Positions 15,697 to 21,903 of a DNA stretch of 21,903 nt are shown in pieces. Position numbers and translations under genes: made by a program. Under the pieces are notes generated by a model. That model had not been told where the DNA came from. It saw only the letters and a program-made list of their open reading frames with translations, and did not search any database. The first letter of the stretch is position 1. Every line of letters starts with the position of its first letter. The DNA is from CAVSWN01 sp046728115. GTDB taxonomy: Bacteria > Acidobacteriota > Vicinamibacteria > Vicinamibacterales > CAVVIG01. The stretch is taken from the NCBI GenBank assembly GCA_046728115.1, contig JBKPDW010000141.1, positions 1-21,903 of the forward strand, written 5' to 3'.

Positions 15697-17016
15697 CTAT
15701 CGGATCCTCCAACCGTTCACGGGCCCACCGTGGAAAAATGCGGCGGGCGTCATCACGCCGTCCTTCTTGAAGACCTGTCCGTCCTTCATCACGAACCGCA
15801 CGTTCTTCAGCGCATCCACATCGTCGAGCGGATTGCCGGGCACAGCGATGATGTCCGCGATATTTCCAGGCTTGATCGGACCGCGCGTCTTTTCGGTCTC
15901 GCTCACTCTGTAGCCGTTGATCGTCATCGCCCGCAGGATGTCGGCGTTCGGAATGCCGGCGTCCTTCCAGGTCTTCAGGAACTCCAGACAGACCTCGCCG
16001 CGCGTCTTGCCAGCGACATAGTAATCGGCGTCGGTCGAGAAGGTCAGCGGCACTTTCTTCGAGTACGCGTCCTTGAGGCTGTTGACCGTGCGCTGATACG
16101 CCTGCGGCGATACAGGGTGACCGGCCAGCGTGTCGGGCGTGTCGGTGCCGGCCCGCCAGATGCCTTTCTGCGCCATCAGCGCGTGCATCTCCTCGTTCAA
16201 CCCGGTCGAGTGCGCAATGGACCAGATGCCGGCCTCGATCGCGTTCTTGGCGCCGTTCAACGTCTGCACGTGGCCTTCGACCTTCATGCCAACCTTGGCC
16301 GCCTCGCGGATGAACAGGCGAATCTCGTCCGCAGTGTAGCCGTACGGCTTGCAGTCGACGCAAATCTTGATCACTTTCGCGCCGAACAGCACATTCTGCC
16401 GGACAGCCTTGATGATCTCATCCTGCGTGTCGGCGTCGAGATACTCGGGGTACACGATATTGTGCTGCTTCGCCATTTCGGGCGTCGGGAAGAACTGGCC
16501 GCCCATGCCGCCGATGATGAGACCCGAGTTGATGATCGTGGGACCGGGAATCCACCCTTGTTCGATCGCCTGCCGCAGCGCGGTGTCGGCGTAGTTGCCG
16601 TTGTTGCCCATGTCGCGAACGATCGTGAATCCGGATGCGAGCATCTGGATCCCGTTCGACGCTGCCTGGATTGCGCGCAGCGCGGTCGAGTCGGCGACGT
16701 AGGTGTAGTAGTAGATGTTGCTTTCGGGCTCCGGCTTGTACGTCAGCGCGAGGTGATTGTGTGCATCGACAAGACCTGGCAGCACCGTCATGCCGGAAAG
16801 ATCGATCACCTGTGCGCCGGCCGGAATCGCGACGTTCGGCCCGACGTCACGAATGCGGGTCCCTTCGACGACGATTACCTGATTCGTGAGAACCCGGTCC
16901 GCGTCGGGATCGAGCAGGCGACCCGCTCGAATGGCAGTGACCGGCGCCGGCTGCTGAGCAACGAGCGTGGACCCGGTGAACGCACACACGAGGAGCGAGA
17001 AGGTGATGTATCGCAT
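15697..17016 (-). CDS. Exported amidohydrolase (imidazolonepropionase-like, dipeptidase-type family)
   Basis: A 439-residue protein with a signal peptide at 1-21 (MRYITFSLLVCAFTGSTLVA then QQ). The metal-dependent amidohydrolase fold follows: VLPGLVDAHNHL (78-89) with ligands H86 and H88, K217 (AKVIKICVD) as the candidate carbamylated bridging lysine, H249 (VEGHVQT), H269 (SIAHST) and D329 (FSTDADYY). The C-terminal beta part (IKPGNIADIIAVPGNPL, 381-397) completes it. Related COG1228 enzymes outside the cytoplasm include Xaa-Pro or Xaa-Arg/Lys dipeptidases; the name imidazolonepropionase should not be read as a histidine-degradation role, since no hut gene is here. All ligands are present, so it should be active. 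It lies 98 bases downstream of the S9 peptidase in the same direction, which supports a role in peptide use. Confidence 0.88.
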   Translation of the reverse strand: MRYITFSLLVCAFTGSTLVAQQPAPVTAIRAGRLLDPDADRVLTNQVIVVEGTRIRDVGPNVAIPAGAQVIDLSGMTVLPGLVDAHNHLALTYKPEPESNIYYYTYVADSTALRAIQAASNGIQMLASGFTIVRDMGNNGNYADTALRQAIEQGWIPGPTIINSGLIIGGMGGQFFPTPEMAKQHNIVYPEYLDADTQDEIIKAVRQNVLFGAKVIKICVDCKPYGYTADEIRLFIREAAKVGMKVEGHVQTLNGAKNAIEAGIWSIAHSTGLNEEMHALMAQKGIWRAGTDTPDTLAGHPVSPQAYQRTVNSLKDAYSKKVPLTFSTDADYYVAGKTRGEVCLEFLKTWKDAGIPNADILRAMTINGYRVSETEKTRGPIKPGNIADIIAVPGNPLDDVDALKNVRFVMKDGQVFKKDGVMTPAAFFHGGPVNGWRIR

Positions 17017-17080
17017 ATGGCCTTTGTGGAATGGCGAGTTGCAGACTGCGAATTGCAGAGAGCGGCCGACCCGCGATTGA

Positions 17081-17114
17081 AATCAGCAATCAGCAATTAG
17101 CAATCTGCAATTGG
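17081..17114. repeat. Heptamer tandem repeat against the S9 peptidase stop codon
   Basis: About 4.9 copies of a seven-base unit, plus-strand consensus AATCAGC: the first two copies are identical, the third and fourth each carry one or two changes, and the last is cut. It ends exactly at the base before the S9 peptidase stop (17115-17117) and lies between that gene and the amidohydrolase gene. It is AT-rich against a GC-rich background. A related-looking stretch (TTGCAGACTGCGAATTGCAG) precedes it at about 17039-17058. Confidence 0.85.
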
Positions 17115-19199
17115 TTACGGCTGGCCGCTCGTCGTCGTGATGCGTCCGCCGGACTGCCGCGTGTACTTGTTGAACCAGCTCATCATGTACAGCTGCGTCC
17201 GGATGTAGTTCGAAGGCTTCGAGCCCGTGCCGTGGTACTCCTCGTTGAACTGCAGCAGCTTCACCGGCACGCCCTTGACCTTCAGCGCCGAATAGTATTC
17301 CTCGGTCTGTGGCATCGGCGTTCGTCGATCGAGCACACCCGTCATCAGCAGCGTCGGCGTGGTGACCTTGCCGACCGACATCAGCGAGGAGTGCGCGAGC
17401 CAGTCGGACGGATCGTCCCAGAACGGCTTGTTGAAGAAGCTGTACGTGAACAAGGGAATGTCGGTGTGACCCGCCATGCTGATCCAATCGATGACGGGAC
17501 ATCGTACCGCGGCGGCTGCAAACCGATCCGTGTGACCGATCACCCAGCTCGAAAGAACGCCGCCGCCACTGCAGCCCGACACGTACATGCGCGCGGTATC
17601 GACATACCCTTTGCTGACAACGGCATCGACGCCGGCCATGAGATCGTCGTAATCGGGACCGGGATAGTTGTGATCGATGGCGTTGCTGAACGCGCTGCCG
17701 TAGCCGGTGCTGCCGCGCGGGTTCGTGTAGAGCACCACGAAATTGTTCGCCGCGAAGTTCTGAAACATGTAATTGAAGCCGACGTTGTACATCGAGAACG
17801 GGCCGCCGTGAATCTCGAGGATCAGCGGGTATTTCTTCGACGGATCGAAGGTCGGCGGCTTGACGATCCAGCCCTGCACCGGCGTATTGCCAGTCGACGT
17901 GTAGCGCAGTTCCTCGATTTTGGCCAGCTGCTTGCCCTGGAGGATGTCGCCGTTGACGTCCGTCAGCTTTGCGATTTGAGCGGGCTGCCGCAGGTTGACG
18001 CGAACCACATCCTGCGGATGGTCGAAGTCCGCCGCCGTGCCGGCAGCCACGAGATCCCGCGAGACCGAATCGAACGTCAGCACGTGCGTCCCTGCCGTGA
18101 TCGTTTTGACGCCGCCAGTCAACGCGGCGAAGTGGATGTTCCGGGAGCCGTGATCTTCGGCGTCGAAGTACACGCCGCTGCCGTCCGGTGCCCAGCGGAC
18201 GTTGATTGGATCGCGATCGAACGTGCCGCTGATTTTCCGCATGTTGTCGCCACCGATCCCGATCACGTACAGATCGCTCACGGTGTGGGTATGGCCCGAC
18301 GGTTCGTAGCCGCTGAAGGCGACCAATTTGCCCTCGGGCGAAACGGCCGGACCAACCCATGATCCGGCTCTCGTCACGAGATCACGAATGGCGCCGCTGG
18401 CGACATCGACGAGATACAGCTGGGATTCCTGGTACTTCAGATCGGCATCGCCATTACGAAGACCATCGACGACGATGGCCTTGCTGTCGGGCGTCCAGTC
18501 CATGGTCGCACCGCGCCGGAGCTCGCCCGCGCCGACGCTCCACTTCCCCGGCGTCAGGTCGCGCGGCGTACCGCCTTCTGCCGACACGACGAATAGATGC
18601 GTGAATCCACCTTCGAGAAACCCGACCTGATCCTGGCGGAAATGGAGCGTGTCGACTACGCGCGGCGCGGGTGTCCACTTGGCGCCCTTCGGTTCGCTCG
18701 GCATGCTGATCGACCACTTCTCCTGCTCCGGAGTGAACATGGAGAAGGCGATCGACTTTCCATCCGGCGACCATTTCGCGCTTCGCGGCGCTTCGGTCAC
18801 ACGGGTAATCTGCGTCGCCGGGCCGTCCACGTCCACCCACCGGACGAAAATCTGCGATTCCTTGGGTTCGCCTTCGGCCAGATACATCAACCGCTTGCCG
18901 TCGGGCGACCACCGGGCCGCGGATCCCTTCACGAAGAACCGATGCTGTGATCCGTCGGCGTTCAGGATCCACAGCGACGATTCCCATTTGTCCTCGAGGG
19001 TGTTGACGGCCTGGCGGGCGTAGACGATGCGCGAGCCGTCTGGCGAGATCTGGACGTCGTTCACCCGTTCCCAGTCGAGCCAGTGCTCGGTCGTCAGCAG
19101 CGTGTCGGAACGGGTTTCCTGGGCGCGCAATGCGACGCCGCAAATGGCGGCACCTGCGGCAACGGTGATGGCAACCGAGAGTCTCATCAATCTGGTCAC
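17115..19199 (-). CDS. Exported S9 family (prolyl oligopeptidase/acylaminoacyl-type) serine peptidase
   Basis: A 694-residue protein from the GTG at 19199. A signal peptide covers ~1-26 (MTRLMRLSVAITVAAGAAIC... to LRAQ). Residues ~40-430 form a WD/PD40-like beta-propeller with repeated WSPDGK-type turns. The alpha/beta hydrolase domain covers ~440-680, with LEIHGGPF (461-468), TNPRGSTGYG (492-501), the nucleophile S544 in VSGCSGGG, acid D624 in GVLDRRTP and H656 in EEYHGTG. The usual GGSYGG elbow is GCSGGG here. The catalytic triad is complete. It should cleave short peptides outside the cytoplasm. The frame opens upstream to 19235, but a strong GGAGGA six bases before the GTG decides the start; an ATG at 19187 is the other option. 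The upstream gene is the TPR-like protein, the downstream one the amidohydrolase. Confidence 0.9.
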   Translation of the reverse strand: MTRLMRLSVAITVAAGAAICGVALRAQETRSDTLLTTEHWLDWERVNDVQISPDGSRIVYARQAVNTLEDKWESSLWILNADGSQHRFFVKGSAARWSPDGKRLMYLAEGEPKESQIFVRWVDVDGPATQITRVTEAPRSAKWSPDGKSIAFSMFTPEQEKWSISMPSEPKGAKWTPAPRVVDTLHFRQDQVGFLEGGFTHLFVVSAEGGTPRDLTPGKWSVGAGELRRGATMDWTPDSKAIVVDGLRNGDADLKYQESQLYLVDVASGAIRDLVTRAGSWVGPAVSPEGKLVAFSGYEPSGHTHTVSDLYVIGIGGDNMRKISGTFDRDPINVRWAPDGSGVYFDAEDHGSRNIHFAALTGGVKTITAGTHVLTFDSVSRDLVAAGTAADFDHPQDVVRVNLRQPAQIAKLTDVNGDILQGKQLAKIEELRYTSTGNTPVQGWIVKPPTFDPSKKYPLILEIHGGPFSMYNVGFNYMFQNFAANNFVVLYTNPRGSTGYGSAFSNAIDHNYPGPDYDDLMAGVDAVVSKGYVDTARMYVSGCSGGGVLSSWVIGHTDRFAAAAVRCPVIDWISMAGHTDIPLFTYSFFNKPFWDDPSDWLAHSSLMSVGKVTTPTLLMTGVLDRRTPMPQTEEYYSALKVKGVPVKLLQFNEEYHGTGSKPSNYIRTQLYMMSWFNKYTRQSGGRITTTSGQP

Positions 19200-19205
19200 T
19201 GTCGT

Positions 19206-19211
19206 TCCTCC
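19206..19211 (-). promoter_or_regulatory. Shine-Dalgarno deciding the S9 peptidase start
   Basis: GGAGGA lies six bases upstream of GTG 19199. It would be inside the coding sequence if the ATG at 19235 were used, so the shorter form is favoured. A 6-bp stem (19217-19222 with 19228-19233, 5-base loop) sits just upstream of it. Confidence 0.7.
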
Positions 19212-19297
19212 GGTCCGGCGGACGGTCTCCGCCAAGGTTCGGCGGTCACGCTGAAGCTCGCGCGATGTTTCGAATCAGGGAAGGCGGAAGCCGGACG

Positions 19298-20815
19298 TTA
19301 CCGTTCGGCCGCCGTCGTCGTCGTTTTCGCCGTCGCGCGCTTCAGACCTTCGACCGACATGCGCCGATTCGGCATCCGCGTGAGCGACTGCTGGAACTGC
19401 GCCGCGGCATCGGCCGGGCGATTCATGTCGAGCAGAAGTTGACCATACAGCTCGAACGATGGCTGGATGGGTTCGGCCGGCCCGGACGGCGCATCGAGCG
19501 CCGACTCGATCGCGGTCGCTTCCTTCAGCAGCTTTTCCGCTGTGGCCATGTCTTTCTGCGACGAGGCGATGCTGGCGGCGACCTCCTTCTCCATGATCGA
19601 GAACGGTCTCACGCGATACGCATTCGATCCCGACTCCGCCTGCGTCCGCATTGCCTTCAGCTTGTCCAGTGCGATGTTCGCCGTCGCCAGATCCCCAAGC
19701 TTGGCGGCGCTCAAACCGGCGGCCAGGACGTAGGCGGCACTGCCGTCATATGCCGGCGCGCCGCCGTCTCGCACGGTTCCGTCTGGCAGCGGAAGCTTCT
19801 CCCACTTCGCTGTCTCTACTACCTGGCGTGCCTTCATCGACGCGTAACCGTCGCGTACGCCGGGGCTCGGATCCTTGTCGGCCACGGCCTTCGCCGTGCT
19901 CAGCGCGCGCTCTGCGTCGGCGAACTTGCCAAGCTGCAGATACGCGTACTGCAGCCACGACAGCGTATGAAAGTCCTCGCGGCCGCGCGGGAGGTTCTTC
20001 CGCACCGCCAGGTCGTCGGCCGCCTTGTAGGCGACGATGTTGGAGGCCACGACGTCGTCCCACATCCCGAGCTGCACGAAGATGTGCGACGGCATGTGGA
20101 GCGCGTGAGCTGCGGCTGGTGCGATCTTCGAGTACGCACGTGCAGCCGGCAGCGCGAGGATCGCGTGATCCGGATCGTCGAACGAATGAATGATGAAGTG
20201 TGCCGCGCCGGGGTGCTGCGGATGGCGCTGGAAGATGTCCAGCGCGATGCCCGCGGCCTGCATCGACGTTCGCGTGGCCTTTTCGCCCGGGCGCGCGGTG
20301 CCGAGCAGCGACAGCACGTACATGATCGCAATCTCATCGTCCTGCGGATACTTGGCGTGCATCCGTTCCAGCGCTTGCGAATAGGCGATGTCGCGCGTCA
20401 GCTTGTCGCCGGCGCCGAAGAGCACGTCGGCCGCTTCGACGAGCTCGCGCTCCTTGCCGGCGGGCGCCTTCGCCGCCCGCGCCGCCGCCGTGGGCGCCAG
20501 CCGCTCCAGCACCTTCCGGGCGGCGGCCAGGTCCTGCTGCGCCCACAGCGGATGGTTGTAGCTCATTGCCTCGCCCCAGTACCCGAGGGCGAAATCGGGA
20601 TCCGCCTTCTGCGCCTGTTGGAAGGCTTCGGCGGCGATGTCGAATTCGAAGTTGTACAGCGCCTTGACGCCGGTCAGAAACGGCGCCTGCGCAGCCGGTT
20701 TTGCCGAGGTCGGAAAGTTGATCGTGCCGAACTCGACATTCGCAGGAGTCTGCGCGCCCAAGCCAGCCACTGATGCCGCCAGCAGCGCAGTGGTCATCAA
20801 ACGGGAGATGGTCAC
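19298..20815 (-). CDS. Exported TPR-like protein with histidine-rich motifs, function unknown
   Basis: A 505-residue protein with a signal peptide (1-21, ending LGAQ). The rest is helical, with TPR-like pairs at ~48-80 (ALYNFEFDIAAEAFQQAQKA), ~285-312 (YAYLQLGKFADAERALSTAK), ~362-390 and ~455-480 (LLLDMNRPADAAAQFQQSL). The central part holds clustered histidines: H88 (YNHPLW), H198, H201, H206, H210 and H217 (HPGAAHFIIHSFDDPDHA), H237, H240 and H244 (HALHMPSHIF) and H283. These motifs look characteristic of a widespread TPR-like family of unknown function, and suggest metal binding, but no known enzyme motif is complete. The GTG at 20815 has AAGGA seven bases upstream; ATG at 20797 is an alternative. 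It lies 98 bases before the S9 peptidase gene in the same direction, so a shared transcript is possible. Confidence 0.8.
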   Translation of the reverse strand: MTISRLMTTALLAASVAGLGAQTPANVEFGTINFPTSAKPAAQAPFLTGVKALYNFEFDIAAEAFQQAQKADPDFALGYWGEAMSYNHPLWAQQDLAAARKVLERLAPTAAARAAKAPAGKERELVEAADVLFGAGDKLTRDIAYSQALERMHAKYPQDDEIAIMYVLSLLGTARPGEKATRTSMQAAGIALDIFQRHPQHPGAAHFIIHSFDDPDHAILALPAARAYSKIAPAAAHALHMPSHIFVQLGMWDDVVASNIVAYKAADDLAVRKNLPRGREDFHTLSWLQYAYLQLGKFADAERALSTAKAVADKDPSPGVRDGYASMKARQVVETAKWEKLPLPDGTVRDGGAPAYDGSAAYVLAAGLSAAKLGDLATANIALDKLKAMRTQAESGSNAYRVRPFSIMEKEVAASIASSQKDMATAEKLLKEATAIESALDAPSGPAEPIQPSFELYGQLLLDMNRPADAAAQFQQSLTRMPNRRMSVEGLKRATAKTTTTAAER

Positions 20816-20902
20816 AGTCTCGTCCTTTCTTGCCTGACAGGCGACTCATTTTAACTCCAGCCCTCTACTCCCTGCGCTCGTTGCTTCATATACACTCGCC
20901 GG
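20816..20902. promoter_or_regulatory. Divergent promoter region between the TPR-like and acetyltransferase genes
   Basis: Only 87 bases separate the two divergent starts. On the minus strand TAAAAT (20853 to 20848) could be a -10 for the TPR-like gene, but no good -35 is present. On the plus strand TATACA (20889-20894) is the best -10 for the acetyltransferase; it ends 8 bases before the ATG, which would give an almost leaderless mRNA. An 11-base palindrome, GCCTGACAGGC, lies at 20832-20842 in the TPR gene leader. Confidence 0.4.
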
Positions 20903-21394
20903 ATGACCGTCACGATTCGGACGGCCCGTCCGGGCGATAGCGACGCCATTTGCGCGATTCACAACCAGGGGATCACGGACCGGGTAGCGACGCTCGACAC
21001 CATACTCCGCACGCCCGAAACCGTCCGCGACTGGCTCTCGGAGCGCGGGCCACGGCACCCTGTCGTCGTTGCCGACGACGACCAGGGTGTTATTGGCTGG
21101 GGGAGCCTGAATTCTTTCAATCCGCGACCGGCCTACGATCATGTGGCCGATTTCTCCGTGTATGTCGACCGCCAGTGCCGCGGCAAGGGTATCGGCCGCC
21201 AGCTTCTGAACCGCCTCATTGATCTTGCTCGCGAGACGGGCTATCACAAGATGGTGCTTGCAGCGCTGGCGTCGAACCGCGCCGGGATCGCGCTCTACAC
21301 GCGCGCCGGATTCCGCGACGTCGGCGTCTACCGCGAACAGGGACTGCTCGACGGCGCCTGGGTGGATGTCGCGATCATGGAGAAGATCCTTTAG
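20903..21394 (+). CDS. GNAT N-acetyltransferase, ArsN1/phosphinothricin-acetyltransferase-like
   Basis: A 163-residue single GNAT domain. The acetyl-CoA pyrophosphate loop is QCRGKGIGRQLL (91-102), the beta4 strand is VADFSVYVD (81-89) and the C-terminal GFRDVGVYREQGLLDGAWVD (136-155) is typical of the phosphinothricin acetyltransferase/MnaT group. The N-terminal NQGITDRVATLDTILRTPE (21-39) resembles the ArsN1 subgroup, which acetylates arsinothricin, but there are no ars genes here, so the substrate is an inference. It is cytoplasmic. No Shine-Dalgarno is evident before the ATG at 20903. The TAG stop shares its last base with the GTG start of the next gene. Confidence 0.88.
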   Translation: MTVTIRTARPGDSDAICAIHNQGITDRVATLDTILRTPETVRDWLSERGPRHPVVVADDDQGVIGWGSLNSFNPRPAYDHVADFSVYVDRQCRGKGIGRQLLNRLIDLARETGYHKMVLAALASNRAGIALYTRAGFRDVGVYREQGLLDGAWVDVAIMEKIL

Positions 21395-21903
21395 TGGGCT
21401 TTTTCGATCGCGCAGACGCGGGACGTCAGCTCGCCTCGCGGCTGACTCGATACGCCAATCGATCGGACGTTGTTGTTCTCGCCCTGCCGCGCGGCGGCGT
21501 ACCGGTCGGCCTCGAGGTCGCTCGCACGCTGAACGCGCCACTCGACGTCTTCCTCGTGCGCAAGCTCGGCGTCCCCGGCCACTCGGAGCTCGCGATGGGC
21601 GCCATTGCCAGCGGCGGCGTCCGCGTGCTCAACGACGACCTGATCGAACAACTCGAAATCTCGCAGCGCGTGGTCGACGAGGCGACAGAACGGGAGCGCG
21701 TCGAGCTCGAACGGCGCGAGCGGTTGTATCGAGGCGACCGTCAACTTCCGACTCTCGCCGATCGCATTGTGATCCTCGTGGACGACGGTCTGGCCACGGG
21801 AGCGACGATGGAGGCGGCGATTCGTGCGATGCGGCAGCACGGACCTTCACGCGTGGTGGTGGCCGTACCCGTCGGCGCGGCTGACACATGCGACCGGCTT
21901 GGA
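21394..21903 (+). CDS. Phosphoribosyltransferase family protein (COG1926-like), 3' truncated by window
   Basis: Starting at GTG 21394, 170 residues are visible before the window ends without a stop. MGFFDRADAGRQLASRL leads into LALPRGGVPVGLEVARTL (29-46), VRKLGVPGHSELAMGAIASG (55-74) and the PRPP-binding loop VILVDDGLATGATM (126-139). A charged helix (~98-112) sits before the loop. The family has the type I PRTase fold, but its base substrate is not known. Proteins of this type are usually a little over 200 residues, some with an added hydrolase domain, so at least ~40 residues lie beyond the window. The start overlaps the acetyltransferase stop by one base, so the two are translated from one transcript. 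Confidence 0.88.
   Translation, partial: MGFFDRADAGRQLASRLTRYANRSDVVVLALPRGGVPVGLEVARTLNAPLDVFLVRKLGVPGHSELAMGAIASGGVRVLNDDLIEQLEISQRVVDEATERERVELERRERLYRGDRQLPTLADRIVILVDDGLATGATMEAAIRAMRQHGPSRVVVAVPVGAADTCDRLG

Noticed and set aside
15697..17016. Histidine degradation role from the imidazolonepropionase-like fold
   Set aside because: The protein has a signal peptide, and no hut genes are near, so a dipeptidase-like role is more likely.
19200..19235. ATG at 19235 as the S9 peptidase start
   Set aside because: A strong Shine-Dalgarno at 19206-19211 lies inside that extension and points to GTG 19199, which also gives a normal signal peptide.

Overview
This is a GC-rich, gene-dense stretch of a bacterial chromosome, most probably from an acidobacterium, plausibly class Vicinamibacteria. 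The evidence is the first gene, which matches the VWFA-related domain described from Acidobacteria; the high GC content with GTG, TTG and ATG starts; and several exported proteins whose signal peptides end in an Ala-Gln type site (positions 789, 17016, 19199 and 20815). The lineage is an inference; there is no rRNA gene here to confirm it. I see no tRNA, rRNA, CRISPR array, insertion sequence, integrase or phage gene.

Layout. (1) 1-1598, plus strand: the end of a VWA-domain protein and, one base later, an exported M23 (LytM-type) peptidase. (2) 1599-1692: two adjacent hairpins between convergent genes. (3) 1693-6588, minus strand: a GT4 glycosyltransferase, a glycogen-debranching-type glucosidase overlapping it by 62 bases, and a membrane sensor histidine kinase, probably one transcript. 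(4) 6589-7146: 558 bases without a convincing gene, holding a 13-bp palindrome and what may be a frameshifted kinase remnant. (5) 7147-14021, minus strand: an AddA/AddB-type helicase-nuclease pair with a 4-base start/stop overlap, a good Shine-Dalgarno and a plausible promoter. (6) 14140-15458, minus strand: a ferritin translationally coupled to a lone ABC ATPase. (7) 15697-20815, minus strand: an exported TPR-like protein rich in conserved-looking histidines, an exported S9 prolyl-oligopeptidase-type peptidase and an exported amidohydrolase. (8) 20903-21903, plus strand: a GNAT acetyltransferase of the ArsN1/phosphinothricin type overlapping by one base with a phosphoribosyltransferase cut off by the window end.

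How the parts work together. AddA and AddB should form one complex that processes double-strand DNA ends for recombination. The S9 peptidase and the amidohydrolase are both predicted outside the cytoplasm and could act in sequence on peptides, the second on dipeptide-like products; this is inference from families and adjacency. Ferritin with the ABC ATPase suggests a small metal or stress unit. The glycosyltransferase and debranching-type enzyme suggest handling of an alpha-glucan or similar glycoside.

Most unusual signal. Tandem repeats with a seven-base unit occur at two places with unrelated unit sequences: inside the addA coding sequence (7666-7728) and against the stop codon of the S9 peptidase gene (17081-17114). 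A third, degenerate G-rich tract with partial seven-base spacing lies at the addB promoter (14096-14152). In addA the repeat falls at the junction of the helicase and nuclease halves and keeps the frame only in groups of three heptamers. I found no obviously new multi-gene system; the other genes belong to recognisable families.
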